Source: Kudoa neothunni (Eukaryota; Cnidaria). Taken from it: a DNA stretch of 64,000 nucleotides. Below the pieces are notes generated by a model. It had not been told where the DNA came from. It ran no database searches and worked only from the letters and a program-made list of their open reading frames with translations. The stretch's first letter is position 1. Every line of letters starts with the position of its first letter. The stretch lies in NCBI GenBank assembly GCA_964304625.1, contig OZ199839.1:4898001-4962000 (forward strand), in the 5' to 3' direction. Shown piece by piece: positions 40,370-51,913 of the stretch. Both the position numbers and the translations under genes were made by a program.

Positions 40370-42630
40370 GGTAATGGTAATGGAGCCGGCTACTTGATCT
40401 TAACCTCTAAACTTCATTTATTTTCGACGATTCTTTCACGATAATTTTTTTACAATTTTAAATATTTGGCAGTGTAGCTCAATTCTCAAAAAATTAAATT
40501 ATAAGTTTTAAGAAATCTTCAGATTAATCCCTAGTCGTGTTATTTAAGTCTGTATTTTATTAGGATTTAAATTGTTACTTCCTATTTGTATCATGTATAC
40601 TTCATAGTTATACGCTTTTTATTGCCCATAATGAATCGAATGTTTTTCCCCACGATCAGGTGGAATAATTCGCGTCAATAGTAGAAAATATCAGAGGTAA
40701 TAACGTAGGATGTGGCACCTCGAAAATACGCTTCTGCGCATTGTTTTTTTCGTCGATTCTTAGATGATTGTTTTAATAAAATAAATTAATACCGAGAGAA
40801 AGAATTCAGATAATTATAATATCTAACTTTGTTATAAAATCCCCAATACAACACCATCGGTACACGTGAAATCTTCATTAAATTCTACATTATTATACGC
40901 CTTAATAGCATTTTTGGGATGGGTCGTTCCACAATTATACGACTCAAACGTTTAATTAAATCTTACACATCTTATTATAAATTATCTTCTCTATCATAAT
41001 TGTTATACCGACTATGAACCTTTTAAAGAAAAAATTATAGTAAATTATCGCTTTTGAAAGTTTATGTATTTTTTTGGTTAATTTATTTGAATCATAAAAA
41101 AAGTTATAATCATTTTAACATTAAATTTTTAAAGAAAAACTCTTAACGAAAGTTAATTATACAGAATAAAAGAAGCAACGTAAATAGGAATTTAGTAATA
41201 TAGTATTAAATATATAATACAATCTTTCCTTCTTTTTTTTAAATATATACGGTCCTTTAATTTGATGTTCAATCTTTTTTCATTTTTATAAAACTAATAA
41301 TTATATTTTAAGCTTTAGATGCTATAATGTAATTAATCCTTTAGGAAAATCTATAAATAAAGATATTTTTTTATTTTACCGGTCGGTTTAACATTATATT
41401 ATGTAAAATTTAACATTAATTATTTGTTTAATTCTTTTGTTTGGGCTGTCTTTCGAAAATCTCGCTTTAAATACCGGCCTCGATTATTTTTGCGCTTCCT
41501 GCGAAGAAGCGTCTCATCAATCTCAATAACATACCCTTTGTCACCAGATGGTTTTTGTGATCAAATTAATATTTTCGGAGGCAAATAAAATAGTTTTATC
41601 CATGCTCCAATTGTAAATAATTTTATATATTTTATTCACCGTTATGTTTGGGGAGGGATGAAACAAATTCAAACCTGAAAAGAAAGTTTCACTTCGTGGA
41701 GATACCCTAGTTTTACATCTTCGAATTTCGAGACTAGTATTTAGGTATAAAACAATTACTTTTTAAAATAATAACTGAATGAATAATCCATACCATTCCT
41801 TTTATGAGATTTAATTTTAGGTATTGGCCCTTGGACGTTCAAATTCCTGTTGGTGAGGGAAAAACAATTGAATTTGTAACATTTGTTACACCTAAAATGA
41901 AGATGAAGCAGATACTATTTCCTTACAAGTATATTAAACAATTTAATTGGATTATTAATCGATAAAAAATCGCCATCGTTAATAAAATTCACAGAACTCA
42001 TTTTCTCCAGCGCGCGAGAAATTTGATAAACTACTCGCTTAAATATTTTATATTTTGTTATTCAAATCAAACAATTCCTTCCAAAAATGCTATTAAGGCG
42101 TATAATAAATGTAGAATTTAATGAAGATTTCACGTGTACCGATGGTGTTGTATTGGGGATTTTATAACAAAGTTAGATATTATAATTATCTGAATTCTTT
42201 CTCTCGGTATTAATTTATTTTATTAAAACAATCATCTAAGAATCGACGAAAAAAACAATGCGCAGAAGCGTATTTTCGAGGTGCCACATCCTACGTTATT
42301 ACCTCTGATATTTTCTACTATTGACGCGAATTATTCCACCTGATCGTGGGGAAAAACATTCGATTCATTATGGGCAATAAAAAGCGTATAACTATGAAGT
42401 ATACATGATACAAATAGGAAGTAACAATTTAAATCCTAATAAAATACAGACTTAAATAACACGACTAGGGGATTAATCTGAAGATTTCTTAAAACTTATA
42501 ATTTAATTTTTTGAGAATTGAGCTACACTGCCAAATATTTAAAATTGTAAAAAAATTATCGTGAAAGAATCGTCGAAAATAAATGAAGTTCAGAGGTTAA
42601 GATCACGTAGCCGACTCCATTACCATTACC
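40370..42630 (-). mobile_element. Merlin-like element with inverted arms of about 550 bp
   Basis: The arms 40370-40917 and 42081-42630 are inverted copies with only about five or six differences in 548-550 bp. The ends begin GGTAATGGTAATGGAG. The 1163-nt spacer holds a minus-strand Merlin/ISXO2 fragment: NKIYKIIYNWSMDKTILF, then YVIEIDETLLRRKRKNNRGR. This covers the N-terminal region and first catalytic motif; the second and third motifs were not found. The flanks (ttaaaaaag and aacataatc) show no clear duplication. The arms are far longer than the short ends known for Merlin elements, so this may be a fold-back derivative. Confidence 0.75.
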
Positions 42631-42639
42631 AACATAATC

Positions 42640-43450
42640 TTTAATGGTGTGGCTTTAAATTTTTTATATTTACTCCAAATATTTTATTGCTTTGTATTTT
42701 TTATTTATTATAAGCATATTATGATGATTTATATCAACCATACATACAAATCAAATAGTAAGCGTGCGCGATTTTAAAGTCAATTTCAGGGGAAATGATG
42801 CGTATTACCCCACAATGCGTTTAAATTACAATAGTTTATTGATTTTTTATCTGGGAATTATTTTTCAGATGTAAAAACTCAACCAAATTAAGTTTATTAA
42901 CGTCAACTTAAGTAATGTGTTCAATAAGCAATAAATTCTATATGAAAAAGCAAAAGTACGTATTACCCGTCACCCACTGCATAAAATATGCAGGTATGAC
43001 AAATGAAAAAATATACCTCGTTATTGCTGGTAAAACAAAGCGGTTTCATCTATATTATAGATACAATCATCATTTTATCTTTCACATAAGTTTTTAAGTT
43101 GAAAAAGCCACTCATAACCTGTACATGGGTCAATGTCAGCCACTTCGCCATGGGAATTCATTTTGTTGAGATTAAATCTCGATTTAAATCACCGAAACCA
43201 ACCGTATGTTGCATTTGGTGGTAAATTCTTTTCTCTGGCAATTTCGTTTCTTTTATCAATGATGTCGGTGGCAGTTAATTCAATTTTTTGGATCGCATCC
43301 AGCATATCCAATTATAGACACATTCACCGAGGGAAATATTGGTGCCATCATTTAGATTTTTCCTATTTTTACAAACCAATCCTCCCTCAAAAATTTCTAT
43401 AATTTTCTCTTCATTTTTTAAAATATAATTAAGAGTGGATATTGTTGATA
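42640..43450 (-). mobile_element. Tigger/pogo-like N-terminal half
   Basis: Minus-strand text from 43450 reads NEEKIIEIFEGGLVC, CVYNWICWMRSKKLNLTA, IIDKRNEIAREKNLPPNAT, FKSRFNLNKMNSHGEVADID and, at about 43030-43070, DDCIYNIDETALFYQ. These are the psq/CENPB-type DNA-binding regions and first catalytic motif. Stops and frame changes are present, and the rest of the catalytic domain is missing. The 5' side is cut off by the DD32E element whose end begins at 43451. The stretch 42640-42930 holds no recognised motif. Confidence 0.7.
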
Positions 43451-44690
43451 CCGGGTTTTGCATCCAAATCCGGACATTATTTGTTGTTGGATATCTAACG
43501 TATTAATGTCTTCTTTTGTTAATTCTAACGTATGATTAAATATAAAAGGCTTGATAATTATATCAATTTAAAAAAATACGCGTCGCCAAATGTTAAAATG
43601 CAAAAATAGAAAAAACAGTATTTCAGTTGAACAATAAATAACTATATTGATTTCAATCGCGTCCAATATCTTGGTAAGTATGACATCTTCCTAAGAATGT
43701 TTCGGCGTGCTGGAAATAATTTTTTAAATTTCGCTCCGTTACATTATTTGTGGAATTTTTCATCCTTTCCAGTAATTCGTTGGTTCCAGACAAGGGTCCA
43801 GTTCTTCTCACGTTATTTTTTATTTGTGAGAATACCTCCTCGCATGGGTTTAAAAAGGGCGAATATCTTGGGAGATAATGAATTTCATATGGATATTCAT
43901 CACAGAATTCGGCATTCGTGTGATGGAACCTAACGTTATCCATCACAATGATGAAATCACCTTCCCCTAAAATATTCTTGAGTTACTCAATAACTCTTGA
44001 AAAACTGTGGTTGACACCGCCGAGTACAGCCTCGCAGCTTACCACGTTTATTGCGTTAACAGCGAGTATCATGGTGGTGTTTCTCCCCCTGCTATTTTGC
44101 ACCACCGGGTTAGGTGTCGTTCCAAAACGCGAACGTCCATGAGAGCGTAATAAATGTAACGAGAAGGGGCTCTCATCCACAAACATCAAATTTTTATAGC
44201 GCACATAAAGAGGCAGGCTCGTATGCCAATTGGCACAAATGTTGCGTTCTGATTTAACCTCGGCGCTACTTCTGCTTCTAGGTACAGGACGCGTCATTTT
44301 ATAGGATATATTTAAGGCGTTTAGCCATCTCCAAACGGTTGATCTGTGTACCCTCAGACTTAATTTTTCTATGATCGATTGCAATGTTATGTTACAATCA
44401 TCATTAATTAAGTCTAATACACTTTTCTTTAAATCCTCCGTCAAAGTAATATTTCTAGCGCCCCCTTTGGGGGCTTTCAAAACCCTTTCTTCAACATTAT
44501 AGGCTTTTATCATATCACTCACCGTCGAGCGTGGAACATTTAGATCTCTGGCGGCCTGTGCCTGGGATTTACCTTTAAAAATCACGGCGTCGATTACCAT
44601 CTCTCGTCTCTCGTTACTACGTTCAGTTCTACCAGGCATTGCTTCAATAATATTCAAACAACGTGGAGCAACAAACGAGGTTATTTACGG
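43451..44690 (-). mobile_element. mariner/Tc1-superfamily element, DD32E, CCGGG terminus, copy 1
   Basis: The left end CCGGGTTTTGCATCC follows TA at 43449-43450. The right end was not found. The minus-strand transposase starts near 44657 (first sensible ATG MPGRTERSNERREMVID). It has two helix-turn-helix blocks (KSQAQAARDLNVPRSTVSDM and LQSIIEKLSLRVHRSTVWRW). The catalytic motifs are LMFVDESPFSLHLLRSHGR, MMDNVRFHHT and RYSPFLNPCEEVFSQIK. Second Asp to the aligned Glu is 32 residues, not the 34 of the other Tc1-like copies here. One frame change or stop near 43985 separates the first Asp part (44657-43983) from the rest (43946-43653). It is otherwise well preserved. Confidence 0.85.
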
Positions 44691-44709
44691 TAAATATATG
44701 CAGTTATCA

Positions 44710-45115
44710 TATGTGGCAAAAAAGGTAAATCTACGATTCTTCAAACTTCCGGCACGCATGATAACTCTGTTTCTGAAGAATATCTTAAGTTCAAACCTCA
44801 ATTAATATTGGATTATAATAAAACTAAGGGCGGCGTAGTTAATATCGACAGGATGCTCGCATATCGGTTTCTGTTCATCGATTTACAAGGAGATGGCCAT
44901 AGTCGTATTCTTTAACATAGTCGACTTATCATTGGTGAATGCCTTTGTATTGTATAAAGAAATATTTGGTGAATCGAATAATGGACGAACCTTCCTACGA
45001 GAGATTGCAGAGCAACTGTATAAACCGTTATTGGCCAAACATTCTACCAATATACCTGCAAAAAGAAACTTCAAAATTTCCAACATAAGGAGATATATGA
45101 ATTTTAATCAACACT
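44710..45115 (+). mobile_element. internally deleted derivative of piggyBac element 2
   Basis: The plus-strand sequence is more than 90 percent like the inverse of about 34345-34010 in element 2 (VVFFNIVDLSLVNAFVLYKE, CLANNGLYSCSAISRR in antisense). At about 45078 it jumps to sequence corresponding to about 33440-33405 (AAGGAGATATATGAATTTT). The intervening C-terminal codons are gone. It ends near 45115. It adjoins the DD32E element. Confidence 0.8.
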
Positions 45116-45260
45116 CATCTACTAAAGTAATGTATTGATAGTCTTCAAGTAAGTCAACACAATTTCGCGTGCGCGAGCGCATTCGAATGTTGGGGGATTA
45201 TACTCGCAGTTATTTGATTTCGGCAACTGATTATTATAAAACTCAGAAAATAAATCAAAA

Positions 45261-46589
45261 TTAAAAAATCATTTTAAAAAAAGGAATTTTAGCGTACAAA
45301 TATGAGAATAAAAAGGAATTAAGTGTCGACTTTTGCATTAAGGGATCTCGATAGTTGAACTCACATTTGGATATCCTCTCGAGGATGGTTTTTGCGGGTG
45401 ACTAATTTTAGAAATGAATGCACAAGGAAAAAAAATCAACACACTTACAATCGACATAAAAAGTCGCTGGTTATATTTTGGAATTGTTGGTACAGCTGTT
45501 ACACACTAAACCCAAATGAAAAATTTCATTTGTCATCATAGGGATACATATTGGTAGGAATCTAGGGCAGCATCGTAGACATTACGTATCACATCTTTAG
45601 AGGCGCCATCCTGAGGATTATTTAAAAATTGATGATGCGTAAGTTTGTGCTTGAACTAAAATCACAATTCGTGACAAAAACCTATCAGAATACCGTCTCC
45701 AAAAGTTCTAAAGGTATAATACATTTTTGAGATCTTGAGTAGAGGTGGATTGAACGTATCATATTGGTGAGAAAGATCAAAGAGGCCGCATTTTCAATAA
45801 ATTTATCACTCGAATAGCAGGGCGGAAAAGACAAATTCATTTCTAATTCAAATTTTCAAGCCTCTTTCTAGTTACATACTGTTAATTATCTACTTGTGAG
45901 GCTAATCATCACACGAAAATAATTTCCATGAGCGATGTTTGCGTAATTGACAGCATCACTAATAGATTCGAATGGTACATGTTTGAGCAGGCTGAGCTAT
46001 ATGGAATTCAACTTACAGACTCCGACGTAACCATTTTGATTACTCTTATAGTGAACATGTGTTTAATTTTATTCAATATATCGGGTGTTATATTAAGTTG
46101 TCGAACAAGCTACATGACCGAAATAATAAATAACATAAAAATTGCGAAAATGACTCCAGCACCTCTCCAACCACACAGATTGTAGGTTGTTTAGGTAGAC
46201 GTTTCTAAAAATAGGTAGGATTCGAAATGAGAGAATTTTAACAATGAAGCAGCCACCTTTTTCTGTACAAAATCTTCCAACGATTCGGTCCAAAACGAAG
46301 CGTGCGTTTCAGTGAATTTGTCATGAACTGTGTTCTTTTCAACAAACTATCATCTTAAATCAATTTATGCCAACACATTAACTCAAATACTAACGAAGAC
46401 TCAATTGCATATGCTTTTAACGCAATAGCCAACACATAATGAGGCTGCTCAAGCACTGAAACTGCCAAATAGCTCTCCATATCGTACTTCCTTAGTTAGT
46501 TGTTCAGATGAGGAATCTTAATTATCAACCTACTTTACGAGCTCTTGGCAGTAACTGAAATTCTCTCCAAACGAAGCGGATAACTGCAT
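45261..46589 (-). CDS. NDUFAF6: complex I assembly factor 6 (squalene/phytoene synthase-like)
   Basis: NDUFAF6 is a mitochondrial protein with a phytoene-synthase-like fold needed to assemble respiratory complex I; no prenyl-synthase activity is established for it. Ten exons give about 303 residues (human 333): 46589-46534, 46490-46391, 46346-46257, 46204-46163, 46109-46044, 45996-45894, 45842-45694, 45655-45548, 45505-45449, 45401-45261. Matching stretches are SYCQELVKKYDMESYLA, FWTESLEDF, ISDAVNYANIAHGNYF, FIENAASLIFLTNMIRSI, QKCIIPLELLET, ASKDVIRNVYDAALDSYQY and CEFNYRDPLMQKSTLN. The start is the first ATG after an in-frame stop, so the N-terminal targeting segment is very short. The boundaries of exons 4 and 5 are the least certain. 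It lies 113 bp downstream of ATP5F1D on the same strand. Confidence 0.85.
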
Positions 46590-46702
46590 AAACAAAAAAC
46601 TTAGTGCCACTTTTACCCGAACACGTGACTACTTATTTAAAAAGAACATACACGCGTGCCTGCGCAAAACAAACAAATAAAAAATCCCTCAAAAACTGTT
46701 CG

Positions 46703-47266
46703 TCACATTTTAGATTTGGTGACTTCAACTATACGTTTAGCAACATCATGAGCAGCAAAATAATAGTTTTGCTCATCATCTGTAATAGCAGATTTGGCTT
46801 TGGAATCGTATTCATTTGCTAATTTTTGAGCCATATTTCCATCGAGATTGTTAACCTCGGTCACATCCGCCGCAAATATTTGAACGTGAGAATTTTTTCC
46901 AACTTAATAAGAGTTTTTAAAGTTGATTTGTATGTGGTGTTAATTTTCATAATGGAAGAAAACATTAAAAATACCCGAAACAAATCCACTGCTTACAAAG
47001 TAATGGTCGACATTACCATCATTTTTTACTGATACCACACCGGGAAGTAGTTCTACCACAACCGGTACATGGTTTTTCAGAATACCAAAATCTCCGTCAG
47101 TTGTTGTCACATCAACTTGATTCACCATAGCTCCGTCACAAACTTTCACTTCTCCACTGGAAAAAGTCAGTCTTAGTTTGTTGGATGTAGTTGAGCAATG
47201 GCGGGAACTTGATTGGGAAGATAAACCAAATCTTCCTTTCAAAATCTGAAAGAGGTATCGCACCAT
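46703..47266 (-). CDS. ATP5F1D: mitochondrial F1F0-ATP synthase subunit delta (bacterial epsilon homologue)
   Basis: This subunit is part of the central stalk of F1 and couples proton flow to catalysis in the mitochondrial matrix. Two exons (47266-46975 and 46902-46703; intron 72 nt) give 163 residues, near the usual 168. The N-terminus (MVRYLFQILKGRFGLSSQSS) is basic, Ser-rich and lacks acidic residues, as expected for a mitochondrial presequence. The beta-sandwich domain shows KLRLTFSSGEVKVCDGA, VDVTTTDGDFGILKNHVP and HYFVSSGFVSVGKNSHVQIF. The C-terminal helical hairpin follows (NMAQKLANEYDSKAKS, HDVAKRIVEVTKSKM). The ATG at 47266 gives the whole presequence. Confidence 0.93.
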
Positions 47267-48340
47267 TATTACAGTATCGCCGAGAGTTACCGAATTTTAA
47301 ATAATTTCGTCAAACTTTATCGAGTTTGCTCTCAGCGTAATTCATTGCACTTTTGATATATAGTAAAAAATAAAAAAAATTGTTTATTATTGTTTATTGA
47401 TAATAAATTTAATCATATACCCAACTAGGACATCACCCCGATTTAGTCCGAAAATTATTTGTAATTAAAACTTTTAAAAATAAAAGCGTGGATTATATTT
47501 AGCATTGATAATATAGCTTATATGACTTAAAGATTTATATCTGTGAGCAATTGACCCAAAAACGACATTTAACCTTTTCTTGCCTAATGGCCGGTATACA
47601 GAAAAATGTTATTCTCGTTATTGTAAAAAATAAGCTTATATTTTTGATTAAGTGCATTTAAATGAGTTAAATTTAGGCAAGTGTTACGGGTAATATTGTA
47701 ATTTTAAAGAAGCGTTACCAATATTAACTTTAATACCTAATGTTATAAACTCCTCATCGCAATATTTACTAAAAGAATTCAATTGTAACTTAAGAGATTT
47801 TCAATTTTTCTCAAAAATAAAATTTAAGGAAATATAACATTACTAAAAATAAAAATTTATGAATTAATTTTACTTTCCTAGGACAGAGAGGGATCAACAT
47901 CATATTTTTGTGTTTTCCTTGGTAATGGCTTTAAGTTAATAGTTCAGATTTTTGGTTATGCTGGTTCATAAAGGAACCCTCGGTTATATATGAATTTGTA
48001 AGGAAAATTTCTTCTTTATTAACCCTTGACGACTAACCATTGGATTCGCGCGTCCACCTTTCTATTATTTTGTTGTAAAGCCTGGTATATTTTGCGTAAT
48101 TTCGTCAAACCTTTAACTAATTTTATTATGTCTGTCGAGAGATAATGCTATTTTAACAATATAGATGAAATTATGGCGAATATGCACATAATATAACATG
48201 CTTAACAACCAAATTTATAAACAAAATAGTACAAAGGTGGCCGTGTGGAGCCCAAGGTTATCCTGTGGGGGTTAAGTAAAGCAATTTTGGGTTTTAATAA
48301 AAATCTTCGAAAACCTTTTTAATTATTAATCTATATCAGG
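47267..48340. other. AT-rich intergenic tract upstream of ATP5F1D
   Basis: No exon was recognised. At about 48018 TTAACCCTTGACGACTAACC resembles a piggyBac-type end without a partner. At 48347 CAGGGTGGGAAACTTTTT resembles a hAT end; an inverted counterpart CAGGGGTGGGCAGACTTG ends at about 57126, but pairing over 8.8 kb is speculative. Confidence 0.35.
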
Positions 48341-48419
48341 GTGGGAAACTTTTTTTTTTGTTTACAGGGTCGAACTCCTGACGCAACTTGTTAGGTTGTG
48401 AAGTTCGGGCTGGTTAGGC

Positions 48420-48752
48420 CATCTCCATTTGCGTTTTAGGCATCACAGCGTCATATTAAGGCGACTTATGTTTATGCAGTAATGTGGGATTCTAACCCAA
48501 TAAATATCCTTGTTTAGGAGCAACCACCACCCCAATCATACACTGGACTAAGCTAGAATTAGTCTGGGAAAGTCATCTGAATGCGGACGCCGGCTCTACG
48601 GAAACCCCCTACTGCAAGCAAGGCCACGATAAATCGTAGATCTTTGCGATTACTACAGCCTTCCTACTTAATTTCGGATTAGGAGTACAGGAACGTCCGG
48701 ACTTGGCTTCGAACTCGCAACCCAACAACACTTTACCATATTGTCCAGGCAG
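48420..48752 (-). mobile_element. tRNA-derived SINE
   Basis: Read on the minus strand from 48752, the sequence begins CCTGCCTGGACAATATGG, TAAAGTG, GGGTTGCGAGTTCGAAGCC. This has the order and spacing of an A box and B box (GTTCGAA) of a tRNA-like promoter. A GC-richer body of about 250 nt follows, unlike the AT-rich surroundings. The 3' end is not sharply defined. It is not a functional tRNA gene because no acceptor or anticodon stems can be drawn cleanly. Confidence 0.55.
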
Positions 48753-49939
48753 GGATCGGAAACTGATATGGCCGGAAGAGCCAATTATTGATGGTGGGTA
48801 AAATCTTGCTACTTCCGGGCCGCAAATTAAATATAGGCTGGAAAATCAAAATATGTAACTTTGAAACCATGAATACATACATTTCACAAAAATCTGGAGA
48901 AAATTATCGAATTAGTCTATCTATGCGTTTTTCTATAACTAATTAATCGATTATTCTTATTAATAACATTTAAATGTGGGGAAATAATAAAAATAAAAAA
49001 GGTATACACTTGAATTTATCTGATTACTTCAAATAACATTATAATTTCGTTTTTGATAATTTCCATTATGATGAATCAGTAATTTTATCAATAACCTCTA
49101 TACGACAAATATATGATATAAAATTCACTTTTATGAATGTATCGTCAACAACAAGAAAATTCAAACCATATAATTTAATCTTTTAAAATTGAAAGAATTA
49201 CTTTCTAATGTATTTTCCTGAATGTAATTATTTCAATGACGTTTTATAAGGGTGTTTCTTTGTATTAAAACTAAAGGACATTTAATATTACGAGAGAATT
49301 CTTTTATTGGATAACCTTTAATGAAAATGTATGTATAACCACTTTTTTATGTAAAAAAGTTTACTCAGAAAAATTTTTAAACTGTAAAAACTATCAACAC
49401 TTTCATGAGTCTAATTTAAAAATTCAAAAAAGCTGTGCATATAAACAAATAAGATGTATTTTGTATAATGATCGTAACATTTATTTTTAAGTAGTTTTAG
49501 TTTAATATTAACCTATATATTAAGAAGAAATTTTGATTAATGATTAAAATAATTTTTTGATTTAAAACCGCAGATAAGATTGAGAATATTTAGAGTTATT
49601 GTGTTTCATCAATAATTGCATATGTATAGGACAATGCTCCATGACGAATTCGTGATGTTTATTAGTTATCTGTGTTTGCTGAATCTTTTCTTTTTATACT
49701 TAACTTGTAAGTTTCAAATTACGAAAATCAATTTAAGTTGATGAAGTTGGAGCATCATACATTCTTTCAATATCCATATATTTCCATTAAAAAATGATTT
49801 ATGTTCTATGACAGTTCAAAATTCGAACGTAATAATGAGTTCAGCGGCTGGGAATTGTATAATGTCTTCGCTTTTTAAACTTAGATATTGTAGTTAATAT
49901 TAAGCACGTAAGATGGGGGTCGCAGGTTGCCGATCCCGG
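48750..49939. mobile_element. non-coding hAT-like element
   Basis: CAGGGATCGGAAACTGATAT starts at 48750. The inverse end, read inward from 49939, is CCGGGATCGGCAACCTGCGA. The shared GGGATCGG-AAC is typical of hAT termini. The interior is AT-rich with no transposase motif. The target duplication was not established, and the SINE abuts or overlaps the left end. Confidence 0.45.
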
Positions 49940-49955
49940 ATCTATACACAGTAGG

Positions 49956-51340
49956 CAATCGATTTTTCGTAATTTTTAACTTCTCATTTCTCGTTTACTC
50001 TGATAGTTTCTGTTAAAATAAAGATTTAATATTAGAATGTCAAATTAAAATTTAATTTAAAAAAATTTACAAATAAAAAAAATGTTGAAAATACTAAAAA
50101 TCCATCATTGCGGATTTTTCGTTGTTTTGAGATGACAGAAAAAAATTCAAAATTTATAACTATTAAGGGAAAATTTGAAATACAGTAGTAACAAAGAGCT
50201 TGATTCTGAAAATTTTCAGTGAATTAATTTGATGCACTCGAAAAAATAGAGCTAACTTTAATTGATATGATTAATAAAATGAGAGAATTGCGCTCAAATG
50301 ATTCGTGCGTGGATTCTCCAATAACCGGCGTTTTAAAGGGTTTTAACCAAGATTCAATCTAAATGGCAGAATTATCATGATGATTCTTGCGCCGTTGATA
50401 ACGAAACAGTTAAAAGATGGATTCCGATGTTATTAGATACAATAAAGGATTATTCACCCGACTGTGTTTTTAAAATCGGCGAAATTGCGCTATACTATCA
50501 GCAACACGAGCTAAAATGTTTGTTTTCTTAATTTTAGATAAGAGCTATGCTACAAATAAGGAGAATGCCTATAACTGACTAAAAAAGGAGAAAAAAGAAT
50601 AACAATCCTCGTTGGTGCATTCATCTCTGGTAAGGAACTCGATCCTTTGATTATTCGACATCCTGCTAAACCGAGATGCTCCAAAAATGTAAAAAATCTT
50701 CTACTAAAATATGAGTGCCGCAAAAAAGCATGGATGGCTCATGATGTGTTTACAAAATATATAACTGGTTTAAATAAGTTTTTGTAATAAATTCCAATTC
50801 CCAACCTCCCAAGATTTTCTGGAACCTATGATTCTAACTAAAGAAGGGTAAGTCTGTTAGCAATAAGACCATGTTAAATTGTTTTAAAGCTGGATTTTCT
50901 TCTGCTAACGATAAAGATATAAATAATCGGTAACGCTCCATGAAATGACAGAAATTGATGTGGAAATTGACCAGATGATTTTAGAGGAGAACCATAGTTT
51001 TCTATGGATAATGAAGATTCAGTTAATTTACAGCGTAACATAGAAAAGGTAAAAGAACCACTATGATGCTATGATGATGACGACGTATCCTAAGATTGAC
51101 GAATCGAAGATATTTATTCGCAGGAAGTTACAGAATCAATCAAAAAACTTCAAAGTTTCATAAGGTGTAATGCAGTTGATGGGTACAACTTGTTCATAAA
51201 GCTGGAAAGTACATTGTCAAATGTATTATTCAATTTATTTTAGCCAAACTAAGATAACTGATTTTTTCTACAAAGGCGATTTTTAAATTCGTTTCTCAGT
51301 TACTCTTTGGTTTCTAATAGCTTTTATCCGCGATTATTTA
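49956..51340 (+). mobile_element. Tigger/pogo-like remnant, heavily decayed
   Basis: Broken plus-strand frames include NDSCVDSPITGVL, YHDDSCAVDNETVKRW, DYSPDCVFKIGE and, at about 50590-50790, EKRITILVGAFISGKELDPL, RHPAKPRCSKNVKN and KKAWMAHDVFTKYITGL. They line up with Tigger transposases. CAGTAGGCAATCGATTTTTC at about 49956 may be the left end; the right end was not found. Many stops. Confidence 0.65.
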
Positions 51341-51913
51341 TCCAAATCGATAATAATTGATGAGGTAAGATAAAAAAACTATTACTAGCGTTCCCTGTTG
51401 CTGCAATAATTAAATTCAAAATCACTTAGCTCAAAATTTACAATAGAATAAATTTTTATTCCATCATAAATATGAAATAATACAGAAAATTTATTCACAA
51501 AATCAATAAGATTTTGAAAGGAATGTTAATTGCCAATTAAAATAAAAAAATTAAATTTACTCATATCAGCAATAGGATTAAATGTGTTTATTTATTTGTT
51601 TAATTTTTTATATTAAATAAAACATAAAATGAGATGAATTTTAATGAAAACTCAGTTTAATCACTCCCCCAACTATCACGATTCTGAGAGACGCGCGTGC
51701 TCAGACAAATACGAAGAATCGATTACCTAGTGTAATACAACAGTTCAGCTAATCACATAAAAAGGTAATAAAATGAAAAACGGCAAAACTTCATTATTCG
51801 TGCCAACATCGGATGGAAAAATCGAGCGATTGGAACCACGTATAATATTTTTAAACAAGCTATTTTACAATGAAAGAGGTTATTTGCACGGTAAATTTTA
51901 CTCCTAAACGGTA

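Noticed and set aside
45928-46185. An 85-codon plus-strand frame with an apparent transmembrane segment, first taken for a small membrane protein
   Set aside because: It lies antisense to NDUFAF6 exons 4-6, whose minus-strand frames match the family across many exons.
46604-47032. Plus-strand frames near 46604-46822 and 46826-47032
   Set aside because: Antisense to ATP5F1D exons and intron; no family features.
48700-48752. Possible tRNA gene because of GAGTTCGAAGCC
   Set aside because: The box order fits a tRNA promoter, but acceptor and anticodon stems do not pair; a SINE head explains it better.
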